A stretch of 64,000 bases of DNA from Glycine soja (Eukaryota > Streptophyta > Magnoliopsida > Fabales > Fabaceae). Made by a program: the position numbers and the translations under genes. The stretch covers positions 20,210,817 through 20,274,816 of the forward strand of contig NC_041006.1 in assembly GCF_004193775.1 (NCBI RefSeq), written 5' to 3'. How positions within the stretch are numbered: the stretch's first letter is position 1; each line of letters begins with the position of its first letter. Below are positions 49,301 through 61,469 of this stretch, in pieces. The notes beneath the pieces are model-generated. The model did not search any database and was not told the DNA's origin. It saw nothing but the letters and a program-made list of their open reading frames with translations.

Positions 49301-51235
49301 CCTCTGAAGACAAGGGCGTGCAACCCTCTAAAGGTGAGGACGTGTAGCCCTCTTAAGGCGAGGAGATGTAGCCCTCTGAAGTCGAGGACGTGTAGCTCTT
49401 CAAAGGCGAGGACGTGTAGTCCTCTGAAGGTGAGGATGTGAAGTCCTTTGAAGTCGAGGGTGTGCAGCCCTCTGAAGGCAAGGACGTGTTGCCCTCCAAA
49501 GGCGAGGACATTTAGCCCTCTGAAGGTGAGGACGTGAAGTCCTCTGAAGGCGAGGACGTGTATTCCTCCAAAGGCGAGGACATGTAGCCCTCTGAAGGAG
49601 AGGGCGTGTAGCCCTCTGAAGGCAAGGGCGTGCAGCCTTCTGAAGGCAAGGACATGCAGTCCTCTAAAGGCGAGGACGTGCAGTCTTCTAAAGACGAGGG
49701 CGTGTAGCCCTTTGAAGGCGAGGACGTGCAACCTCTAAAGGCGAGGACGTGGAGCCCTCCAAAGGTGAGGACGTGTAGTCCTCTAAAGGCGAGGACGTGC
49801 AGCCCTTTGAAGGTGAGGACGTGAAGCCGTCTTAAGACGATGACGTGTAGTCTGCTGAAGGCGAGGGCATGCAGCCCTCTGAAGGCGAGGACATGAAGCC
49901 CTCTGATGGCGAGGATGTGCAGTCCTCTAAAGGTGAGGGCGTGTAGCCCTCTGAAGGCGAGGACGTGAAGTCCTCTGAAGGCAAGGACGTGTAACCCTCT
50001 TAAGGCGAGGACGTGCAATCCTCTAAAGGCGAGGATGTACAGTCCTTTGAAGGTGAGGGCGTGTAGCCCTCTTAAGGCGAGGACGTGTAGTCCTCTGAAG
50101 GTGAGGGCGTGTAGCCCTCTGAAGGCGAGGACGTGCAGTCATCTGAAGGTGAGGGTGTGTAGCCCTTTGAAGGGGAGGACATGTATTCCTCTGAAGGCTA
50201 GGGCATGTAGCCATCTGAAGGCGAGGACATGCAGTCCTCTGAATATGAGGGCGTGTAACCATCTGAAGGCGAGGGGGTGCAGCCTTCTGAAGGCAAGGAC
50301 GTCTAGCCCTCTTAAGGCAAGGACGTGCAGTCCTCTGAAGGCGAGGACGTGCAGTCCTCTAAAGCCGAGGGCGTCCAGCCCTCTTAAGGTGATGACGTGT
50401 AGTCCTCTGAAGGCGAGGGTATGCAGCCCTCTAAAGGCGAGGACGTGCAGCCCTCTTAAGGTGAGGACGTGCAGTCCTCTGAAGTCGAAGACGTGTAGTC
50501 CTCTGAAGGCGAGGACGTGCAGCCCTTTGAAGGTGAGGACGTGAAGTTGTCTTAAGACGATGACGTGTAGTCCTCTGAAGGCGAGGGCATGCAGCCCTCT
50601 GAAGGTGAGGACGTGAAGCCCTCTGATGGCGAGGATGTCCAGTCCTCTAAAGGTGAGGGCGTGTAGCCCTCGGAAGGCATGGACGTGAAGTCCTTTGAAG
50701 GCAAGGACGTGCAGCCCTCTTAAGGCGAGGACGTGCAATCCTCTAAAGGCTAGGATATGCAGTCCTCTGAAGGTGAGGGCGTGTAGCCCTCTTAAGGCGA
50801 GGACGTGTTGTCTTCTTAAGGCGAGGGCACTCAGCCCTCTGAAGGCGAGGACATGCAACCCTTTGAAGGCGTGGACGTGCAGCCTTCTTAAGGCCAGGAC
50901 GTGTAGTCCTCTGAACGCTAGGGCATGTAGCCATCTGAAGGCGAGGACATGCAGTCCTCTGAATGTGAGGGCGTGTAACCATCTGAAGGCGAGGGGATGC
51001 AGCCCTCTGAAGGCAAGGACGTCCAGCCCTCTTAAGGCGAGGACGTGCAGTCCTCTGAAGGCGAGGATGTGCAGTCCTCTAAAGGCGAGGGCGTCCAGCC
51101 CTCTTAAGGTGATGACGTGTAGTCCTCTGAAGGCGAGGGTATGCAGCCCTCTAAAGGCGAGGACGTGCAGCCCTCTTAAGGCGAGGACATGCAGTCCTCT
51201 GAAGTCGAAGGCGTGGAGCCCTCTAAAGGTAATAG
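46385..51235. repeat. 4.85-kb array of 24-bp dyad repeats
   Basis: About 200 units of the type GAGGACGTGTAGTCCTCTGA plus AGGC. Within and between units GAGGAC alternates with its complement GTCCTC, so hairpins with 5-nt or 7-nt loops are possible throughout. Variants keep the pairing: GAGGGC with GCCCTC, GAGGAT with ATCCTC. A larger repeat of about 1.1-1.25 kb is marked by GTGTCATCCTCTG near 46798, 48047 and 49126 and by GTCTTAAGACGATGA near 47502, 48749, 49829 and 50549. Because 24 is divisible by 3, long open frames of 8-residue peptides arise on both strands; I regard them as artefacts. Confidence 0.95.
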
Positions 51236-52490
51236 GTACTAGTACCCAAGGGTCCACCCTTATGAGAAAGCAAGAGATTGACTCATCGAGAGGGCCGGTC
51301 ATCCCAAAGTCAGAAGATTTGACATTAGAGGTAGGAAATCAATGCAGTTAACATGATTTTTAGGGATGTAGATGAATGCAACCTTTGTCTTGAAATGCGG
51401 TAAATGTAGACTTCATATGCAACAATTGAAAGTTGTACAATGTTCATGACATTCTTTCCCTATTTTGTGATTTTGATTTGATTTTTGAAAAACACAGATT
51501 GACCGTCTTTTTGAAAGAGGTGATAATTCATGCAACCTTATCCTATCTTTCGCAAATCTCTCTGGGAACTCCCTCAGAGTGTATGTCCTGTTTGATTTAC
51601 TCACTTGATAATTTTGGAGTGACGGAGATGGAGCCGTTTAATCAATCCACTGAAATCCCAGGGTTTTTCACTCCTTTTTTTTTGTTTAAAAGCATTGACG
51701 GGTGAGAAATTTTGATCTGCCCCTAGGTTCGCTTGAGGCTCATGCACGGTGCCCCTTATTGCCCTAGTGTAGGGCTTTGAGGTATCAATCATTGTCTTTC
51801 GTCATGACCTTGTAGCAGAAAACCTATTGGGTGAGAATTTCTTATCTGCCCCTAGGTTCGCTTGAGGTTTACGCATGGTGCCTCTTATTGCCCTAGTGTA
51901 GAGCTTTGAGGTATCAATCGTTGTCTTGTTTTCACAACCTTGTAGCAAGGAAGAATGAAAGAAGTGGTTCATTCTCAAAAAGGACTTTCAAGGACGAGAA
52001 ACAACTGAAGGATTTTTCAGTTGATGGATTAAGTCAAATGACTCCTATTCTTGATAACTCACTTCTCTCTCAAAAAGACAAACTTTCAGGAATGATAAAA
52101 TGAGGTCACATGAATGTCTATATTTTTACTTAAAAACACAGTCAATCAAATGTTTTTTTCTTTTTCTTTTAGAACTTTTCTGCTTTACTCGTTGTTTACG
52201 GCATCCTCACCAAATGTGTAGCACGAGTAATTTCTAATTGAACGGTCTTGGAAGTCCAAACTCAGGAGCGCAAGTCGCTTGAGCAAACAAACCAATGGCT
52301 TGCACCCGCATTCCAGTGGAAGCAAAGATGTAATTACTAGAGGATGAGGGACAAAGATGTCAAATTTATTCATTTTATTAGCATTGTAACTGTGGTTTAC
52401 AATAATGGCATAAACTTGAAAATCCTAATGAGTCATTAGAGACATCTAACAATAGCTTTCAAAATTGCCCCATGTGTGGTGTCGCTTGTC
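51236..52490. other. Non-coding sequence with a 129-bp direct repeat
   Basis: No gene recognised. At 51699-51955 two tandem units of about 129 bp contain TCTGCCCCTAGGTTCGCTTG and TTATTGCCCTAGTGTAG. It is probably part of the decayed Ogre-like element to its right. Confidence 0.5.
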
Positions 52491-52501
52491 AATGTTAGGA
52501 T

Positions 52502-54207
52502 TCACAAGCGATTCTCCTCAAATTTCAGCCAGCCCACATCAATTAGACTTTGCACCTTACGCTTCAAGGTCATACAATGCTCAATGGAATGTCCTGGAAC
52601 TCCTCCATGATATGCACATGTTGCGTTCAAGTCGTATCCTCGAAAAAATAGAGGTTGGGGAACCCTGGCAGGGGTTATGGCTACCATTGCATTATCAAGT
52701 AGATATGGGAGCAAGTTAGCATATGACACCAGAATTTTGGGGTGAATCCTACAGGCTTTTTCGCTGCAAAATTTATTTCTTGGTTAGTGTTTTGGTTTGT
52801 GCTAAAGGTGGTGTTTAGCATTGGTTGTGTGGTAGGTGGGCTTTGTGGTTGATTTAGGGATGGCCTTTGTGGATAACTGGGTGATGGGTAAGGAGAAGGG
52901 TTGTTATTGGCTGAGTAATGACATTGTTGGGTTGGTGGAAAACTTGGCCGTATAGGAATGGTCGTCACAGCATGGGTTTCTCCCTCATTCTCACCCTCTT
53001 CATTAGCCCCAGTTTTCTCATTCGTCAGAGCAGGATTATCAAATTTACCTCTTTTTAGACCCGTTTCGATCCTTTCGCCGGTGAAGACCAAATCCGCGAA
53101 GCTTGAAGGTGCGTACCCCACCATTTTTTTCATAGTAAAACACTGATAATGTGTCTACTATCACTGTTATCATCTCCCTTTCCGTCATTGGGGGCGCCAC
53201 TTGGGCTGCCATATCCTTCCACCTTTGGGCATATTCTTTGAAGGATTCATGCCCCTTTTTACCCATGTTATGTAGTTGCATCCTATCTGGAGCCATATCA
53301 GAATTGTACTGATACTGCCTAACGAAGGCAACCATTAGGTCCTTCCAAGAATGGATTCGGGAAGGTTCCAAGTTAGTGTACCTGGTAACAACTACCCCAG
53401 TAAGACTTTCTTGGAAGAAATGTATCAGCAATTCCTCATCTTTTGTGTATGCCCCCATCTTCTGACAATACATCTTTAGATGGTTCTTGGGGCAAGTAGT
53501 CCCCTTGTACTTGTCAAAGTCTGGCACCTTGAACTTGGGAGGGGTGATGATATTGGGTACTAGGAACAACTCTTCTAGGTTAGCAAAGGCATAATCTTCA
53601 CCTCCTTCAATGGCCCTGAGCCTTTCCTCTAGATGATCCAACTTTCCCATTTCTGCCATAGCATGAGGGTTTTTACCCGCTGTGGAATGCAAGGGGTGTG
53701 GTTGTGGGTGATACTAAAGGCACTCCAAAGTGTTTTGCAGGGGTATACCACCAACTGCTTGCCCTTCAGTGGCATATCCGAGGCAAGGCTCAAAGTCGGC
53801 TAGATTATGGTGGTGCATTTCATGTGTCTCCCCCATGGGTTGAGAGACATGTGCATGATCAGATTGAGGTTGTTGGCTCTCAATGAGTATAGGAGGGGAG
53901 TTATTGACATTCTCATTGGGTGGAGTATAGTTCGAAGGCAAACCATATGGCGGGAAAACCTGCTTGTTCTGGACTAGCACAAAATGGGGGTTGCCCGTAT
54001 CCGCGGTTGGATGATTTATTAGGTTGAGGCCAAATGGGGGAGTCGGGTCCACCCCAGAAACAGCGCTGACAGTGGCAACTGCAGCTGCATTGACCTCCAT
54101 TATCTTCTTCATGCTCATCATGGCCTCCATCATTGTGGCCATCTATTCTTTCATAGCCTCCATGTCGGCCTTCATCCGCTCTTGCACCTCGTCTACTTCA
54201 ACCATTA
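52502..54207 (-). pseudogene. gag: Ogre-like Gag pseudogene
   Basis: The minus-strand sequence begins MVEVDEVQERMKADMEAMKE, then a stop, then MATMMEAMMSMKKIMEVNAA. The core has FKVPDFDKYKGTTCPKNHLK, ESLTGVVVTRYTNL, FVRQYQYNSDMAPDRMQL and EYAQRWKDMAAQ; the knuckle is CAYHGGVPGHSIEHC (again C-H-H-C). Two nonsense codons (TAG near 54148 and 53716) and two frameshifts (near 53130 and 52735) break it. Confidence 0.88.
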
Positions 54208-54229
54208 CTCCAGTTCTAGCATGCTTTCG

Positions 54230-55334
54230 GTAAGGGTGTCGTAAAGTGCGTTCTTCCCTTATAACAATGATTAAAGTTTGTTTTTCGGGGTAAGAATGCA
54301 ATGAGCTATGCAACCAATGAAAAGCACGAATGTATGTGAATGATGCATTGTTTGAGCTTTATCGTGACTTTCTTTGTTTTGCAGAGGAAAATGCAAGGAT
54401 CATGCATGAGCAAACATGAAAATAAATGGTGTGCAAAAAACATGTTAGATGCAGATGCAGGGTGAAGAAATGACTTATGCAAAATGCAATGCATGAAATG
54501 ATAAGTGACAAATGCAGGAACGATATGTCCATTACGATGCCATGAAGAGATGCTTATGCGATGCATGATATGAATGCATTTATGGACACCAGAGCCCGAA
54601 AAATCATCTCTTCTTACTTGCGCATTTGGGGGCACAGTACCCCATGTGTGCAGTTAAGAAGGTGATATGGACCTTCTAGCTTCCCGTGAAAAAAAGACGA
54701 GACCAACATACAACGCGTGCGTGACGACATGATGCAGACGCGCAAAAGCACAACACGGGGATGTACACAGTATGGCAATATCCACAAATAATCATACAAC
54801 AAAGGCGTACATGACATTTAGGTTATATGCATGGCAGTGTTTAAAAGGCACGCAACGAGTTCGCTTCATGCCCCTATTTTAGGGACCTAAACAGGAGGAA
54901 CTAAAAGGCTTTTAGTGATAATTCCAAAGGTGGTCATATCTCTCTTGATGGTTTCTAGAGGTATCATCCCCTTCAAAAAAACATATTGCGGCAGTAGGGA
55001 CTACCAGCAACAATATGTTATCAAAGAGAAAAACTCTAGATGAGGGTTCACTGTTATTAAGTAAGTCGGAGACCCAACATGACCACAGATTCACCTCCAC
55101 TCCTTATGTTCCCATGGACCCGGGTATAGGGCCCCTTTTTCAACTTACCCTGTGTGCAAAAAGGTGTTGGTGTTGTGTGCATCAAACGAATACATATTTA
55201 TCTCATGCATACATTAAAACACGCATACAACATCGAAAAAGTTTATACAAGAACATAAAGGAAAAAGGAAACTAATGAAAGGGAAAACACAACTTTTGCA
55301 CTAAAGATTAATAAGCTTAACTCTCTAAAAATAG
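54230..55334 (-). other. Leader region of the second Ogre-like element
   Basis: No ORF longer than about 110 codons and nothing resembling ORF1 of the complete Ogre. GCATGCA-rich sequence near 54400-54570. Confidence 0.6.
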
Positions 55335-55352
55335 TCCCCAGTGGAGTCGCCA
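55335..55352 (-). other. Primer binding site of the second Ogre-like element
   Basis: TGGCGACTCCACTGGGGA on the minus strand, two bases after the LTR end; identical to 9611-9628. Confidence 0.88.
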
Positions 55353-55354
55353 AC

Positions 55355-57514
55355 TGTCGCAACCTACCTTTGGCGGGAGGGCGATGTGGGGCTCACGGGT
55401 GCGTCTTCCAAGGGAGGAAGGCGCGTGGAGTCGCCACCAACGTTTATTCGAGGAAAACGTCGGAAAAACCGGAAAGCGTGTGTGGTCTATGAACTTTGAG
55501 TGTGAAAGGTTCGGGAGTTGTATTTACGCACGAGGAAGGTATTAGCACCCCACGCGTCCGTCACAAAGGACGACAATCTTTAATCAAATGTGCAATATCA
55601 TGTCATCAATTTGTTTTATTTTCCCTTTTTTATGTTTTTATGTCTCTTTATGACTTTTGTATTTTTTATCTTTTTGTGGTTGACAAGGGTGTTTCCCTCG
55701 CTCCTACGTATCCTCAATTGTGATGAGGAAATCAGACTTACGTAGTTCTTTTGGAACTAAACGTTGGTTAAGTTGTTTTGATCTTTTTCCGCAAGATCGA
55801 TGTTAACCGAACAAAAGTTTTTTAAGGCGTTGGACCATTAAATGATCTTTTGATTCTTTTGAAAGGAGAGAAACATTAAGGCATTGGACCATTAACGATC
55901 TCTTGGTTTTTGAAAGGAGAGAAACGTTAAGGCATTGGACCATTAACGATTTCTTGGGGTGGTGGACAAAAGCGGGAGTTTTGCTCCTATGTATCCTTGA
56001 TTTGTGGTGAGGAACTCAGACCTACGTAGTTCTTGCTAAAGCAGTAAAGTTATGGGTTGATTTTATGCTTTTGAACAGTCAATGTTAACCGATAAAAGCA
56101 AAGAGGATCGTTTAAGGCATTGGACCTTAAAACGGTTTTAAGTGACTTTTGCGGACAAAGCTTGATTTGTGAATTGATTTTAGCCTTAGTTTCACTTTGG
56201 TTATTAGTCAATTCATTCAAGGAAACTTTCAAAGAAAAACGTCCGAGTAATTTTTTTGATTACTTTATTCAAAGATATTTTGATTATTTTATTATTATCT
56301 TTTCAAGATATTTTGATTATTTTATTATTTTTTTAAAGATATTTTGATTATTTTTTATTATTTTGTCCTTTTTTTATTTAGCCGAGGTTACAACGTGAAT
56401 GATCGGTTGGATTTTATTTTAATAGTGATTAAAGTTTACAACACAAATGATCGGTTGAAATTCATTTTATCATTTATTAGACGAGATAACGACTTAAATA
56501 AACGGTAAAAAGTTTGTTAAAAGCGGAAGAAAAGAAAATCGAAAGTGAACAAGATGAAAATGAAAGCAAAGAAAACAAGAAATGAATTAAAAGTCTAAGA
56601 TTCGAACACTTACCGGTTGAAGACTGAAGAATGAACGAAGAACGGTGAAGAACGGAGAAAAATCTTCACGGATTTGCTCACGAAAACGTCTCTAAAGCGT
56701 TATGGAAGCACCTCGGCTTGGATTTTCTTCATGGAAACACATTTTTTTCACCCAAAACAGCTTAAAAATACATAGCATAGGGGTCAAGGACCTTTCTGAA
56801 ACAGCCCCCCTCTCCTATTTATAGGGAAAAAGGGAGGTGTTTGTCGCCCAGAGGCTTCTTAAGGAAGATTTCTGAGCGCACCCCAATTACTAAGTTCATC
56901 CCCCTTTTTCACACTTTACGGAAAAGTTACGGAAGCCTTATGGGAGCGTTTCAGACTTGATTTTCCTCTTTTTTTATCTTCCCTTTCACCAATATTAAGT
57001 GAAATATGCTAACTCAAGGTTTTCAGAAATTTTTCGGAAGCATTACCGAAGCCTCAGATGCCAATTTTTAACAAAATGGAGGTGGTTGCCGCCAAAAGAC
57101 TTCTTGAGGAAGATTCCTAAATGCACCTCATAATTGATAAGTTCACCCCACGTTCTAGAGTGTTCTGGATGAAGTTTCTTGAGTGCACCCCCGTGATTGA
57201 TAAGTTCACCCCCGCTTTTGTGTTTTTGGCTGTTTTCTTTTCGAAACGTCCTGGAACTTTACGGATTCCACCGCAATGAAGCCTTACGAAGTGATCAACA
57301 ATGGTCCCCGGATGAAATTAGAGTGTAACAATTTATTTACACACACCCCACTTTGCTAAATACACTCCCTTTTTCGTGTTTTTGGCCGGTTTCTCCCCGA
57401 AACATCTTGGAACTTTACGGATTCCACCGCGATGGGTGTTAAACATTTTGTGTTGGTCAAACGATGGTCGCATGCTGATAAACAATGGTCTCCAGACGAA
57501 ATTAGGGTATGACA
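55355..57514 (-). repeat. 5' LTR of the second Ogre-like element (2160 bp)
   Basis: TG...CA borders. It contains a three-fold repeat around TTAAGGC(A/G)TTGGACCATTAA (about 55822-55955), two related dyads CTA(C/T)GTATCCT...TACGTAG (55704-55745 and 55986-56029) and a TATA box. Confidence 0.88.
56816..56823 (-). promoter_or_regulatory. TATA box of the second Ogre-like LTR
   Basis: TATAAATA followed by GGAG on the minus strand, in a GC-richer context (CCCTATAAATAGGAGAGG). Confidence 0.65.
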
Positions 57515-57518
57515 GTGT

Positions 57519-57792
57519 TCATTTTGGCCCAAACTAATTGGAGGCCCATGTCTATTTCTATTTTTTGTTTAGCTACACTATATGTTTTGACTTCGTTTTC
57601 AATAAAAGCACTTTTTGTATTTGATAAAATTTTATGAGAACTTCTCTCTAGGTTCCTCACTGAACCAATCTCGGACTTATCAAGGTAATCCTTGTGGCGT
57701 CTACCCTGACTTATCTTCCATCTCTGGAAGTGGCGTCATCCAAAACTCTGTAACATGTATCAAGCGATCCGCTCCTAGTAAGGATCACATCA
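57519..57792 (+). mobile_element. Truncated gypsy LTR (same family as 34218-34730 and 45220-45696)
   Basis: On the plus strand it ends with GGATCACATCA at 57792, the LTR 3' terminus. The 5' part is missing, cut by the Ogre-like element at 57514. Confidence 0.85.
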
Positions 57793-58510
57793 TCGAGAGC
57801 CACTCAATGTTCCTTTCTATGAAGGAGGGTGAGTGTTCTCATCGGGGGAAGGATTTTAACCCTCATGCTCTCATCAGCGCTTCATTCTCAGCCACGTGGA
57901 CCGTGACATGCTAAGGGAGGTTGGTGCTAAGGCCTCAATGGATGCTGCTGTTGCTCACTTCCAAGCAAGAACTTTGGGAATTTTCGAGTTTTGGGTCGAC
58001 GAGTTTTCCTGGACCGAGTCTAGGAAGGCTTAAGAAGACCTCACCAAGGCTGAGAAAAATTTGGTTGAAGTTACCAAAGTAAACATGATCTTTTTGCAAT
58101 CAATTGAGGAATCTCAAAAGTCTCTTGAAGATATAAAGACCAAGTTACAAGAGGTTGAAACCTTAGAAGAGGCTTTAAAAGATGACCTAAAGAAGGTGAT
58201 AGACTTAGCTCAAACTCTTTAAGATGAGGTTGAACGTCTTAATCAAGAGTTTGTGCTTTTCAAGGTTAATGCTTCAACAGTTGAAGACTAATCTTGGTGA
58301 AGCGGAGGCTGAGATCCTTAGGACTCATGAAGCCAGTTTTAAGAAGGCTCTCTATCAAGTTAAGTTATTTTTGAAAGATGTTGATATTTCCTTCTTTGAT
58401 GTTGACAAAGACGTTGATCATCAAGGGGAATTGGTTAATGAAGCTTAAATACCTATTGAGGAGGTGCCAACCGAGTTAACTCAAGTTTAATTTTGTTTTT
58501 TTTTTCATTT
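57793..58510 (+). pseudogene. Putative gypsy-type transposon protein gene, copy 2, broken
   Basis: Parallels 42955-45020 without the solo LTR: SHSMFLSMKEGE, the coiled-coil segment (NLGEAEAEILRTHEASFKKA) and LVNEA. Stops and frameshifts are present. It begins directly at the gypsy LTR end. Confidence 0.7.
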
Positions 58511-58689
58511 ATTTTGTAAAGGCTTAGACCTGACCTATCAAATAAGGTACCATTTTTATCAATGAATTAGTACCATTTTAGTTCAAGTGTTGAACTTGGT
58601 TTATTGCTTTCATTCTTTAACTTTTTTATTAGGAATTACCGAATAACATAGTCATTCTAAATGTATTTAACCAATTCTATTGGTCTATT

Positions 58690-59400
58690 ACTCCTTAGCC
58701 AAATAACATTTTAATTTTCAATTTGTTGGTCTACTACTTGGACTTGGTGATAACAATAGTATATGTACTTGTTTGCTCCTGGTAGAGGTCAATTCTGAGT
58801 TGACAACTGTATTAGCTCTACGTTGTAAGCTTCTTCAAGTACTCGGTTCCGAATCTCAGTCAATAGAGTGTAATAACAAAATTTGGACTGAGGCAGTTTG
58901 TCAATTCTTGGTTTTCCTCTATTGCGGCTGCTCTCAGTCTTAGGCTCTCATTCGGTTGGTTTCCTTGATGTCTCTCTACGCACTTGCTCTTTGAATTTGG
59001 TTTTCTCCTCCATTTGATTGAATTTGGTAGCCCTTGCTCTAAACATGTCCATGGTTGCCAATGGTTTTTGGCACAGGTTGTCTAAGAAGAGGCTAGACTT
59101 AAGGGCCATGATCATTGATGTGAGTGCTACCTGGGGGTTTAGGTCCTTGATTCAGAAGATATTGATGAAAATATTTTCATAAAGTCCCTTAGAGATTCAT
59201 CCTTGTCCTGTCGAATGTTAGCAAGTGTCATTACTGCCAAGTGATATGGTCTACTCGTCATTATTGTTCTCTGAAAGACAAATTGCAAAGGAATCAATAG
59301 AATTTTTCGACAAACGAGTGTACTAGTGAAGCATTGATCCTTTTAATGTCTTTGGGAAAGCTTGCAAGATTTGTGATTCTACCCAAGGAGTAATTAATGT
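58690..59400 (-). pseudogene. gag: Ty3-gypsy Gag fragment, heavily mutated
   Basis: Minus-strand frames give KDLNPQVALTSMIMALKSSL, FLDNLCQKPLATMDMFRARA and TKFNQMEEKTKFKEQVR, the C-terminal part of a plant gypsy Gag core. Flanking frames are broken by many stops. Confidence 0.65.
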
Positions 59401-59421
59401 TTGGAGAGATACTACTACTGT

Positions 59422-61050
59422 TGTTGGATCAAGTGGCCTCAGAATAATTAAGAAGGGGGGTTGAATTAATTATTCCTAAACCTTTACTAATTAAAAATTA
59501 CTCTTCTAAGGCTTCTACTAAATTGTAAAGAGAATGAGGAGTAGAAGAGAAACTTAACAGAAAGTAAAAGCGGAAATTAAATGCACAGCGGAAAGTAAAA
59601 GAGTAGGGAAGAAGGAAGCAAACACACAAGAGTTTTTATACTGGTTTGGCAACAACCCGTGCCTACATCCAGTCCCCAAGCGACCTGCGGTCCTTGAGAT
59701 TTCTTTCAACCTTGTAAAAATCCTTTTATAAGCAAAGATCCACAAGGGATGTACCCTCCCTTGTTCTCTTTGAACCTAGTGGATGTACCTTCCACTAGAA
59801 CTGATCCACAAGAGATGTACCCTCTCTTATTCTCAGTCAAACCCAAGTAGATGTACCCTCTACTTGTACCACAAAGGATGTACCTTCCAATGTGTTAAGA
59901 CAAAGATCTCAGGAGGTTAAACCTTTGATACTTTGTGAATGGGGATACAAATGAATTCTGAGGCGGTTAGTCCTTTGAACACTTTTGTATAAGGGAATGG
60001 GAAGAATCAAAAGAATTCTCAGACTGTGTCGTTTTGAATTCTTTGACAAGGGAGAAGGGAGACACAAAAGAATTCAGGCTGTTAGTCCTTTGTTCTTTTG
60101 GAAAAGGGAGAAGAGAGACACAAAAAGAATTCAGGCGGTTAGTCCTTGGTGAATTCTTTTTGACAAAGGGAGAAGAGAATGAAGAGGATGAATAGCACAA
60201 GTTTTCAAGGTTTAGAAAATCAAAAAACTTCAGAAAACTTTTGGTACAAAGAAGAAGAAGAAGTTCAAAGAGATTCAAGGCTTGTAAAGGATTGATTGAA
60301 TGAAATGAATAAGTGTATAACAAAGCCTTGTTTTTATAGACTCTTCATGTCTGGTCAAGAAGACCATTTAGAAGAGTTATAACTTTTAGAAAAACTTAAA
60401 ACCAATTTGAAAAAGTCAAAAACCTTTTGAAGAGTTACATCTTTTGATTTATTCAGAAACAATCACTGGTAATCGATTACCAAATAAGTGTAATCGATTA
60501 CACAAAGCTTTTATGTGAAAGGATGTGACTCTTCACATTTGAATTTGAATTTCAACGTTCAAAGGCACTGGTAATCGATTACCAAAACATTGTAATCGAT
60601 TACAGCATTTTGAAATTAATTGGAACGTTGTAAATTCAATTTGAAAACTTTTTCAAAACTGTTGTAATCGATTACCAGAGAGTAAAAACTCTTTGGTAAA
60701 CATGTTTTGAGAAAAATCATGTGCTACTCAGTTTTTGAGAAAAACATTTCATACTTATCTTGATTAAGCCTTCTCTTGATTCTTGAATCTCGAGTATTGA
60801 ATCTTGATCTTGATTCTTGAGATCTTGAACCTTGAATCTTGATTCTTGACTCTAAACTTTCTTCTTGAGTCTTGAATTCTTCTTGATTCTCAACTTGAAC
60901 TCTTGAATTGTTCTTGATTTACTTGAGTTGTTCTTTGATTGATTTATGATTGATCTTTGAGCTTTTTGTCATCACCTTTGTCATCATCTTTTGTTATCAT
61001 CAAAACACCTTTGAATCACTTTTGATTCACCATGAAGCTTTGCTTCTACA
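59422..61050 (-). repeat. SIRE-like 3' LTR (1629 bp)
   Basis: Minus strand TGTAGAAGCAAAGC to TGATCCAACA. Homologous to the solo LTR at 31507-33029 but with about 106 more bases at 59620-59740 (containing CCAAGCGACCTGCGGTCCTT). Hairpin array A at 59742-59894, array B at 59900-60162, TATA box TATAAAAA at 60338-60331, palindrome pairs at 60470/60491 and 60572/60593, single copy at 60664. Confidence 0.9.
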
Positions 61051-61065
61051 ATCTCCCCATTTTTT
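61051..61065 (-). other. Polypurine tract of the SIRE-like element
   Basis: AAAAAATGGGGAGAT on the minus strand, directly before the LTR. Confidence 0.85.
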
Positions 61066-61469
61066 ATGATGACAACTTCTGAAATCAAGAAACACACACA
61101 CACTTTTTCCTAGTCGATCACTCACATAAATTCTCCCTCTTTGTTTTTGAATTTGTGCATATCTTAAAATTAAATTGATTACTCATGTGAGTTCTTGATT
61201 TTAATCCCATTTCTCTCCCCCTTTGGCATCAATAAAAAGCTAAAGTGTGTAACAAATTTGAAATAATCAATCATAACTAAACATTCACACAACATTCATG
61301 AAAAAACATCAACCAAATCCTGAAGTAAGATCTTTCCTAAATAGTCAAATAACATACTTGTTCAACCATACCATGCAAATAAGGAAATAGTAAATTGTTC
61401 AAATACCATAATAATATAGCCAAAATACAAGGCTGAAAATCAAAGTACTAATAATATTAAAATATAATT

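Larger units (their letters stand above)
52502..57514 (-). mobile_element. Decayed second Ogre-like element: 5' LTR, PBS and gag
   Basis: On the minus strand: LTR 57514-55355 (TGTCATACCCTAATTTCGTC to TTGCGACA), PBS 55352-55335 identical over 18 bases to that of the complete Ogre, then leader and a broken gag. Protease and pol are missing. Between PBS and gag there is no ORF1-like frame, so this lineage either lacked or lost it. Confidence 0.85.

Noticed and set aside
46629..51302. Long open frames on both strands coding 8-residue repeats (RTCSPLKA-like and GLHVLAFR-like)
   Set aside because: They follow from a 24-bp repeat length divisible by three; frames occur on both strands with no start context or domain.
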